Part shown: positions 58,163 to 64,000 of the stretch, one piece after another | How positions within the stretch are numbered: the stretch's first letter is position 1 | Layout of the letters: each line of letters starts with the position of its first letter | Assembly: GCF_004777465.1 (NCBI RefSeq) | Contig: NZ_CP038462.1 | Span: 186,001-250,000, forward strand | Length of the DNA: 64,000 nucleotides | Direction of reading: 5' to 3' | Source: Nocardioides daphniae | GTDB taxonomy: Bacteria; Actinomycetota; Actinomycetes; Propionibacteriales; Nocardioidaceae | The notes under the pieces: generated by a model | Told to the model about the DNA's origin: nothing | Database searches by the model: none | What the model saw: the letters and a program-made list of their open reading frames with translations, nothing else | Made by a program: the position numbers and the translations under genes

Positions 58163-59350
58163 TCAGTCGTTGCCGGAGAGGTCGCGGGTGTAGACCTTGT
58201 CGGCCACGTCGGCGAGCTCGGGGGTGCGGCGGTTGGCGACGATGACGTCGGCGCGGGCCTTGAAGGTGGCGAGGTCGTTGACGACCTCGGAGTGGAAGAA
58301 GGTGGGTTCGTCGAGCTCGGGCTCGTGGACGATGACCTCGATGCCGCGGGCCTTGATGCGTTTCATGATTCCTTGCACCGATGACTCGCGGAAGTTGTCG
58401 GAGCCGGCCTTCATGATGAGGCGGTGGATGCCGACGACCTTGGGGCCGTGGCTGAGGATGTCGTCGGCGATGTAGTCCTTGCGGGTGCGGTTGGCCTCGA
58501 CGATGGCGCGGATGAGGGTCTGGGGGACGTCGTCGTAGTTGGCGAGGAGCTGCTTGGAGTCCTTGGGCAGGCAGTAGCCGCCGTAGCCGAAGGAGGGGTT
58601 GTTGTAGTGGGTGCCGATGCGGGGGTCGAGGCCGACGCCCTCGATGATCTGGGCGCTGTCGAGGCCGCGGGCCAGGGCGAAGGAGTCGAGCTCGTTGAAG
58701 TAGGCCACGCGCATGGCGAGGTAGGTGTTGGCGAAGAGCTTGATGGCCTCGGCCTCGGTGGGGGCGGTGAGCAGGACCGGGACGTCGGTGCCGTCGGGGC
58801 GGGGCTCGGCGCCTTCGAGGAGGAGGTCGGCGAAGCGTTGGGCGCGCGTCGACTGCTCGCCCACGACGATGCGTGAGGGGTGGAGGTTGTCGGCCAGGGC
58901 CTTGCCCTCGCGGAGGAACTCGGGGGAGAAGATGACGTTGTCGGTGCCCAGGCGGGCGCGGACGTCGTCGATGAACCCGACCGGGACGGTGGACTTGACG
59001 ACCATGGTGGCCTGGGGGGCCAGGGTCATGACCGAGGCGATGACGGCCTCGACGCTGGTGGTGTCGAAGTAGTTGGTCTCGGGGTCGTAGTTGGTGGGGG
59101 TGGCGATCACCACGAACTCGGCGTCGGCGTGCGCGGTCGCGGGGTCGGTGGTGAAGGTGAGGTCGAGCTCCTCGTGGGCGAGGAAGTGGGAGATCTCGGG
59201 GTCGTGGATGGGGCTGGTGCCCTGGGTGAGCAGGGCGACCCGGTCGGCGTCGAGGTCCAGGCCGGTGACCCGGTGGTGGCGCGCGAGCAGCACGGCCACC
59301 GAGAGTCCGACGTACCCGAGGCCGGCGACCGAGATCTTCGTCTTCGTCAC
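58163..59350 (-). CDS. UDP-glucose 6-dehydrogenase-like nucleotide-sugar dehydrogenase
   Basis: A 395-residue enzyme: NAD-binding [22 protein letters not shown], substrate-binding [17 protein letters not shown], central domain [22 protein letters not shown] and catalytic cysteine in [15 protein letters not shown] (about residue 255). It oxidises UDP-glucose to UDP-glucuronate with two NAD+. The length and [17 protein letters not shown] segment match the short UDP-glucose dehydrogenases (UgdG/KfiD style). It likely supplies UDP-glucuronate to the glycosyltransferases convergent with it. Confidence 0.93.
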   Translation of the reverse strand: MTKTKISVAGLGYVGLSVAVLLARHHRVTGLDLDADRVALLTQGTSPIHDPEISHFLAHEELDLTFTTDPATAHADAEFVVIATPTNYDPETNYFDTTSVEAVIASVMTLAPQATMVVKSTVPVGFIDDVRARLGTDNVIFSPEFLREGKALADNLHPSRIVVGEQSTRAQRFADLLLEGAEPRPDGTDVPVLLTAPTEAEAIKLFANTYLAMRVAYFNELDSFALARGLDSAQIIEGVGLDPRIGTHYNNPSFGYGGYCLPKDSKQLLANYDDVPQTLIRAIVEANRTRKDYIADDILSHGPKVVGIHRLIMKAGSDNFRESSVQGIMKRIKARGIEVIVHEPELDEPTFFHSEVVNDLATFKARADVIVANRRTPELADVADKVYTRDLSGND

Positions 59351-59386
59351 GAGGGGGAGTCTAGGTGCCCGTGGCAGCGTGCGCGC

Positions 59387-61384
59387 TCAGAGCGCGGCCG
59401 CCACCTCCGTGCCCTGCTTGATCGCGCGCTTCGCGTCGAGCTCGGCGGCCACGTCCGCGCCACCGACCAGGTGCACCGAGGGGTGCGAGGCGGCGAGCGC
59501 GTCGTACAGGTCGCGCACCGACTCCTGCCCGGCGCAGACCACGACGTGGTCGACCTCGACCAAGCGATGCTCGCCGCCCACGGTGAGGTGAAGGCCGGCG
59601 TCGTCGATGCGGTCGTACGACGCCCCCGAGACCTGGGTGACGCCCGACTGCTTCAGCACGGCGCGGTGGGCCCAGCCCGACGTCTTGCCGAGCCCGATGC
59701 CGATCGGGGTCTCCTTGCGCTGGACCAGCGTCACCTGACGCGCCACCGGACGCGGCTTGGGCTCGGTCAGTCCGCCGCGGTGCAGCGACGGGTCACCGAC
59801 GCCCCACTGCGCCTTCCAGCCGTCGAGGTCGGTCTCGACGTGGGTGAGGAAGTGCGAGACGTCGACACCGATGCCGCCGGCGCCGATCACCGCGACGCGC
59901 TCGCCGACGGTCGCCGAGCCGTTGAGGAGGTTGGCGTACGAGACCACCGTGGGGTGGTCGATGCCCTCGATCGCGGGGACGCGCGGCGTCACGCCGGTCG
60001 CGACGACCACGTGGTCGAAGCCGCCCAGCGCGGCGACGTCGGCGCGGGTGCCCAGGCGTACGTCGACGCCCAGGACCTCCATCCGCCGCGTGTAGTAGCG
60101 CAGGGTGTCGGCGAAGTCCTCCTTGCCCGGCACCGCCATGGCCAGGCGGAACTGGCCGCCCACCTCGCTGCCGGCCTCGAAGAGCGTGACGCGCAGGCCG
60201 CGCTCGGCGGCGCTGACCGCGGTGGCGAGCCCGGCCGGTCCGGCGCCGACGACGGCGACCGAGGCGGCCGTACGCACGGGGCCCAGCACCAGCTCGGTCT
60301 CGCGGCAGGCGCGCGGGTTGACCAGGCAGGAGGCGGTCTTGTTGACGAAGATGTGGTCGAGGCAGGCCTGGTTGCAGGCGATGCAGGTGTTGATCTCGTC
60401 GGCCCGGCCCTCCGCGGTCTTCCTCGCGAACTCCGGGTCGGCGAGCAGCGGCCGGGCCATCGAGACCATGTCGGCCTGGCCGGCGGCCAGGATCTCCTCG
60501 GCCAGGTCGGGGGTGTTGATCCGGTTGGAGGCGCAGACCGGCACCGACACCGCGGCCTTGAGCCGGGCGGTGACGTCGCGCCAGGCGCCGCGCGGGACCT
60601 GCGTGATGATCGTCGGGATGCGGGCCTCGTGCCACCCGATGCCGGTGTTGAAGACCGTCACGCCGGCCTCCTCCAGGTGGTGGGCCAGCTCGACGGTCTC
60701 CTCCCAGGTCTGGCCCTCCTCGACCAGGTCGAGGAGCGAGATCCGGTACATCACCGGGAAGTCGCCGACCAGCTCGCGGGTGCGGCGGACGACCTCGATC
60801 GGGAAGCGCATCCGCTTGGTGGCGGTGCCGCCCCAGGCGTCGGTGCGGTCGTTGGTGCGCGCGGCGAGGAACTGGTTGATCAGGTAGCCCTCCGACCCCA
60901 TGACCTCGACCGCGTCGTAGCCGGCGCGCTGGGCCAGGGCGACCGACTTCGCGAAGGCGGTCGCAGTGCGGTCGACACCCTTCGACGACAGCGCCGACGG
61001 CTTGAAGGGGGTGATCGGCGACTTCCGGGTCGAGGCGCCGACCTGGAAGGGGTGGTAGCCGTAGCGGCCCGCGTGCAGCACCTGCATCGCGATCGCTCCG
61101 CCCTCGGCGTGCACGGCGTCGGTGACCCGGCGGTGGCGCGCAGCCTGGACGCGGTTGGTCATCTCGGAGCCGAAGGGCTTCAGCCAGCCCCGCTTGGTGG
61201 GCGCGTAGCCACCGGTGACGATCAGCCCGGTGCCGCCGCGCGCCCGCTCGGCCAGGTAGGCGGTGAACCGGTCGAGGTGCCAGGGGGCGTCCTCGAGGCC
61301 GGTGTGCATGGAGCCCATGACGATGCGGTTGCGCAACGTGAGCGGCCCCAGCGTGATCGGGCTGAGCAGCAGGTCGTGGGTCAT
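59387..61384 (-). CDS. fadH: NADPH-dependent 2,4-dienoyl-CoA reductase (FadH type)
   Basis: A 665-residue flavoenzyme for beta-oxidation of unsaturated fatty acids. N-terminal FMN barrel: LLLSPITLGPLTLRNRIVMGSMHTGLED, IAMQVLHAGRYGYHP, GSEGYLINQFLAARTNDRTDAWGG. The [4Fe-4S] cluster is ligated by CIACNQACLDHIF and C in SCLVNPRAC. The C-terminal FAD/NADPH part has SVAVVGAGPAGLATAVSAAERGL and VAVIGAGGIGVDVSHFL. ATG 61384 is set by the ATGA overlap with the PadR gene upstream, so the two are one operon and PadR probably controls it. Confidence 0.93.
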   Translation of the reverse strand: MTHDLLLSPITLGPLTLRNRIVMGSMHTGLEDAPWHLDRFTAYLAERARGGTGLIVTGGYAPTKRGWLKPFGSEMTNRVQAARHRRVTDAVHAEGGAIAMQVLHAGRYGYHPFQVGASTRKSPITPFKPSALSSKGVDRTATAFAKSVALAQRAGYDAVEVMGSEGYLINQFLAARTNDRTDAWGGTATKRMRFPIEVVRRTRELVGDFPVMYRISLLDLVEEGQTWEETVELAHHLEEAGVTVFNTGIGWHEARIPTIITQVPRGAWRDVTARLKAAVSVPVCASNRINTPDLAEEILAAGQADMVSMARPLLADPEFARKTAEGRADEINTCIACNQACLDHIFVNKTASCLVNPRACRETELVLGPVRTAASVAVVGAGPAGLATAVSAAERGLRVTLFEAGSEVGGQFRLAMAVPGKEDFADTLRYYTRRMEVLGVDVRLGTRADVAALGGFDHVVVATGVTPRVPAIEGIDHPTVVSYANLLNGSATVGERVAVIGAGGIGVDVSHFLTHVETDLDGWKAQWGVGDPSLHRGGLTEPKPRPVARQVTLVQRKETPIGIGLGKTSGWAHRAVLKQSGVTQVSGASYDRIDDAGLHLTVGGEHRLVEVDHVVVCAGQESVRDLYDALAASHPSVHLVGGADVAAELDAKRAIKQGTEVAAAL

Positions 61385-61944
61385 CGCGGGTCTCCTTGCC
61401 CGTGTGCGGCGAGGTAGTCGCCGATCCATCCGATCCAGAACTCCTCGAGCCGGATGCCGCCGCGCAGCACCAGGTACTGGTCGCGGACCGGGTCGGGGAG
61501 CGGGCCGCCGGTGGCCCGCTCGGCGTCGTCGAGGTCGTACTCCTTGGCCAGCTGGAGGTAGTGCTCCAGTCGTACGCGGTGGTCGACCAGGTTGGCGCGC
61601 AGCGCGGCGAGCACCTCCTCGCGGTCGCCGTAGGAGGCGCCGCGCATCTTCACCGCGAGGTCGCTGCGCAGTGGCTCCATCGGCGTCGGCGTCGCGAGCC
61701 AGGCAGCGAGCTTGCCCCGGCCGGCCTCGGTCACCCGGTAGACCTTCTTGTCCGGGCGGCCGCTCTGCGCGACCACCTCCACGTCGAGGTCGCCGTCGTC
61801 GACCATGCGCGCCAGCACGCGGTAGATCTGCTGGTGGGTCGCGTGCCAGAAGTAGCCGAAGGAGCGTTCGAAGCGCCGGGTCAGCTCGAGGCCGGAGCCG
61901 GGCTTCTCGCTCAGGGCGACCAGGAGTGCGTGTTCGAGGGCCAC
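61381..61944 (-). CDS. PadR-family transcriptional regulator
   Basis: A 187-residue regulator: MALEHALLVALSEKPGSGLELTRRFERSFGYFWHATHQQIYRVLARM is the PadR winged helix, followed by KKVYRVTEAGRGKLAAWL and the C-terminal dimer helices (ALRANLVDHRVRLEHYLQL). It is co-translated with the reductase. Two dyads in the gap to the divergent CoA-transferase gene are its possible operators; it may coordinate both fatty-acid related genes. Confidence 0.9.
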   Translation of the reverse strand: MALEHALLVALSEKPGSGLELTRRFERSFGYFWHATHQQIYRVLARMVDDGDLDVEVVAQSGRPDKKVYRVTEAGRGKLAAWLATPTPMEPLRSDLAVKMRGASYGDREEVLAALRANLVDHRVRLEHYLQLAKEYDLDDAERATGGPLPDPVRDQYLVLRGGIRLEEFWIGWIGDYLAAHGQGDPR

Positions 61945-61965
61945 GCGCCGAGGATGGCACGGCTA

Positions 61966-61979
61966 TGCAACGAGTTGCA
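61966..61979. promoter_or_regulatory. Dyad TGCAACGAGTTGCA before padR-type gene
   Basis: TGCAACGAGTTGCA has 6-bp perfect arms around GA, 21 bases upstream of the PadR start. It is a candidate operator for autoregulation. Confidence 0.5.
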
Positions 61980-61997
61980 AGAGCCTCGGAGAAATTA

Positions 61998-62016
61998 GTG
62001 ACACCAAAAGTGTCAC
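61998..62016. promoter_or_regulatory. Dyad GTGACAC-N5-GTGTCAC in the divergent gap
   Basis: Perfect 7-bp arms GTGACAC and GTGTCAC around CAAAA, in the A/T-rich part of the gap, about 43 bases before the CoA-transferase start. It differs from the PadR-proximal dyad, so a second regulator may act here. Confidence 0.5.
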
Positions 62017-62058
62017 GGTCGTTGCCGTCGGCTCGTGGCCGCTGTCAGGATGACCGGC

Positions 62059-63270
62059 ATGACGCAGACCCACACGCAGGCGCAGGACGACGCGACCACG
62101 CCGGAGACCTCGAGCGCCGGGGACGGCTCGTACGCCCTGGGCCGCGGCACAGGTCCGCTGCGCGGGGTCAAGGTCGTCGAGATCGCCGGGATCGGGCCCG
62201 GCCCGCACGCCTGCATGATCCTGGCCGACCTCGGCGCCGACGTGATCCGGGTCGAGCGCGCCGGCGGCGGCACCTTCAACTTCGGCCAGGCCGACCTCGT
62301 CAACCGCGGCCGCCCCAGCGTCGCGCTCGACCTCAAGAATCCCGACGCCGCCGAGACCGTGCTGCGGCTGGTCGAGCAGGCCGACGTGCTCGTCGAGGGG
62401 ATGCGTCCCGGTGTCACCGAGCGCCTCGGGCTCGGCCCCGACGACTGCCTGGCCCGCAACCCCCGCCTGGTCTACGGCCGGATGACCGGCTGGGGCCAGG
62501 AGGGCCCCTGGGCGCAGGCGGCCGGCCACGACATGAACTACATCGCCCTCGCGGGTGTGCTCCACGGCCTCGGCCAGGACCCGTCGCGCCCGCACTTCCC
62601 GGCCAACCTGGTCGGCGACTTCGGCGGCGGCTCCACCTACCTGGTGATCGGTGTGCTGGCGGCGCTGCTCGAGGCGCGACTGTCGGGGCAGGGCCAGGTC
62701 GTCGACGCCGCGATCGTCGACGGCGCCGCCCACCTGCAGACCATGACCGTCTCCTTCGCCGCCATGGGGATGGCCGGGGGTCGCGGCAGCGGGATGCTCG
62801 ACGGGGGCGCGCCCTACTACGACGTCTACGCGACCTCCGACGGCGGCCACATGACGCTCGGCGCGCTGGAGCCGCAGTTCTGGGAGGAGTTCGTCCGGCT
62901 CTTCGGGATCGAGCTGCCCGACCGCGACGACCCCCGCAACTTCCCGGCCATCCGCCAGGCGCTGACGGCGCGGTTCGCCGAGCGTACGAGGGACGAGTGG
63001 GCGGCCGTCTTCGACGGCTCCGACGCCTGCGTCGCGCCTGTGCTCACCGTGGCCGAGGCGGCCGCGCACCCGCACGTCGCGGCGCGCGGGACGTACGTCG
63101 AGCACGGCGGCGTCCTGCAGCCGGCGCCCGCGCCGCGCTTCTCGCGGACGGAGCCGTCGTTGACCTCGACCCCGGCCGAGCTCGGCGCCGACACCCGCGG
63201 CGCGCTGGCCGCCTGGGGGATCGACGACGTCGACGCCCTCATCGCCGGTGGGGCGGCGGTCCAGCGTTGA
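62059..63270 (+). CDS. CaiB/BaiF-family CoA-transferase or alpha-methylacyl-CoA racemase
   Basis: A 403-residue class III enzyme: GVKVVEIAGIGPGPHACMILADLGADVIRVER, NRGRPSVALDLKNPDAAETVLRLVEQADVLVEGMRPG, MTGWGQEGPWAQAAGHDMNYIAL (racemase-type H-D-M-N-Y site, with Asp of H-D) and GGAPYYDVYATSDGGHMTLGALE. The HDMNYIALAG motif and EPQFWEEF are typical of AMACR, which epimerises 2-methylacyl-CoA in breakdown of branched lipids and sterol chains. The N-terminal 30 residues are disordered. ATG 62059 is chosen because AGGA lies just upstream; ATG 62050 and GTG 62035 are in frame. Confidence 0.9.
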   Translation: MTQTHTQAQDDATTPETSSAGDGSYALGRGTGPLRGVKVVEIAGIGPGPHACMILADLGADVIRVERAGGGTFNFGQADLVNRGRPSVALDLKNPDAAETVLRLVEQADVLVEGMRPGVTERLGLGPDDCLARNPRLVYGRMTGWGQEGPWAQAAGHDMNYIALAGVLHGLGQDPSRPHFPANLVGDFGGGSTYLVIGVLAALLEARLSGQGQVVDAAIVDGAAHLQTMTVSFAAMGMAGGRGSGMLDGGAPYYDVYATSDGGHMTLGALEPQFWEEFVRLFGIELPDRDDPRNFPAIRQALTARFAERTRDEWAAVFDGSDACVAPVLTVAEAAAHPHVAARGTYVEHGGVLQPAPAPRFSRTEPSLTSTPAELGADTRGALAAWGIDDVDALIAGGAAVQR

Positions 63271-63414
63271 GCGGGCTGGACGGGACTGGTGGGGCGGGCG
63301 CGGCGACCGGTCCAATCCGGTGACCGGACGCCCATGACACCTGCGGCCGTCGCGGGCTAACTTGCCCTCATCGCAGCCGCGGGGAGGGTGGCTGGTGGTG
63401 CGAGGGAGAAGTGC

Positions 63415-63861
63415 GTGCGCTGGAGGTCAGGCGCGGCTGCGGCCGTGATGGTGATGACGTGGGGCGCCCTGACGGGGTGCGGCGGCGACGGCGAGACGGC
63501 AGGTCGCAGCCCCGAGGTGGTCACCGGGCAGGTGGTCGACGGACCCGGCGGCGCGCCCGTGCCCGGCGCGGAGGTGGAGCTGGTGCTGCACCCGGCGGTG
63601 GGTGTCGGCGGTGAGCAGGCCGCGGAGGAGACCGCCGCGAGCGACGTCGCGGACTCGAAGGGCAGGTTCGCGCTGGCGGCCCCGGTGGAGGAGCTGACGC
63701 TCAACGCCGCCCCCGACGGGAGGGTGCAGGTCGAGCTGCGGGTGAAGGGGAGCGAGGCGGCCGGCACCATGGCGACCGTCCTGCTGCGCAAGGACGCCGA
63801 GACGGGTCGGACCGAGGTCACCACGACCTCCGACGTGGTCGTGGTGAGCCCCGCTTCCTGA
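63415..63861 (+). CDS. Lipoprotein with carboxypeptidase-regulatory-like domain
   Basis: A 148-residue exported protein. GTG 63415 follows GAGGGAGAA; VRWRSGAAAAVMVMTWGALTGC carries a lipobox ALTGC. The mature domain is an Ig-like strand protein: VTGQVVDGPGGAPVPGAEVELVL ... ADSKGRFALAAPVEELTLNAAPDG, the carboxypeptidase regulatory pattern also seen in the MFS tail near 44.3 kb. Role unknown. The last 139 bases of the window hold no recognisable gene start. Confidence 0.75.
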   Translation: MRWRSGAAAAVMVMTWGALTGCGGDGETAGRSPEVVTGQVVDGPGGAPVPGAEVELVLHPAVGVGGEQAAEETAASDVADSKGRFALAAPVEELTLNAAPDGRVQVELRVKGSEAAGTMATVLLRKDAETGRTEVTTTSDVVVVSPAS

Positions 63862-64000
63862 GACTTCTGGGACCTGTGTGACGGAGTCGTCGCCGTGCTC
63901 GATGCCACCCGGACGTGAACGGACGCGTAGGGTGGCCACCAGACGAGTCGTCAAGTCTTGCCTCGACCGTCCCGCAGCCCCTCGTCGAGAGGCTCGGCCT

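Noticed and set aside
1..64000. tRNA, rRNA, transposase, integrase or phage genes
   Set aside because: Intergenic regions were read for tRNA-like cloverleaf ends and for catalytic motifs of transposases and integrases; none was convincing.

Overview
The window is high-GC (roughly 70%) DNA with near-saturated G/C at third codon positions, many GTG starts, GTGA/ATGA gene overlaps and actinobacterial families (WXG100-type protein, DUF5926/SEC-C protein, HMG-CoA lyase next to biotin-dependent carboxylase, PadR/TetR regulators). It most resembles a chromosomal segment of a Nocardioides-like member of the Propionibacteriales; that placement is inference from gene style, not from a marker gene. No rRNA, tRNA, CRISPR array, complete transposase or phage structural gene was seen.

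Layout. 1-1.75 kb: end of a SWIM zinc-finger protein and a ferredoxin-type reductase. 1.85-7.1 kb: TetR regulator and a leucine-degradation operon (methylcrotonyl-CoA carboxylase beta and alpha, HMG-CoA lyase) with an 18-bp palindrome just before the first gene. 7.1-10.6 kb: a tightly overlapping trio of two sulfotransferase-like proteins around a P-loop-less relative. 10.5-17.6 kb: housekeeping genes (EcsC, Aat, SulP, thioredoxin-reductase-like flavoprotein with MerR, thioesterase, isoaspartyl methyltransferase-like, Fpg-type glycosylase). 17.6-20.4 kb: a WXG-containing protein/lipoprotein/small helical protein operon. 20.5-29.7 kb: AAA ATPase, ArsR-SRPBCC pair, a secreted basic Cys-rich protein, GDPD, DUF5926, DUF305, GDT1-type transporter, VOC protein. 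29.9-37.1 kb: an accessory stretch with a NurA-like nuclease candidate, an inactivated HipBA module, a second copy of the secreted protein family, a truncated sulfatase and an AT-rich patch. 37.1-49 kb: SDR, two-component system with ABC transporter, MFS transporter carrying carboxypeptidase-regulatory-type domains, class V aminotransferase. 49-53 kb: DEAD-box helicase, YceI, a 46-residue protein, pirin. 53-59.4 kb: a surface-glycan group (GH1 protein, two large glycosyltransferases, UDP-glucose dehydrogenase). 59.4-63.9 kb: 2,4-dienoyl-CoA reductase with PadR regulator, divergent CoA-transferase, lipoprotein.

Two things stand out. First, at least a dozen genes are interrupted by one- or two-base losses in G/C-rich runs, several of which cancel locally so that the frame is restored; this looks like assembly error more than gene decay, so most interrupted genes here are probably intact in the organism. 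Second, several intergenic regions carry long perfect or near-perfect inverted repeats with a G/C-rich hairpin in the loop, two of them clearly related in sequence, which suggests a family of mobile or regulatory palindromes. The most system-like novelties are the WXG-protein operon and the sulfotransferase-like trio.
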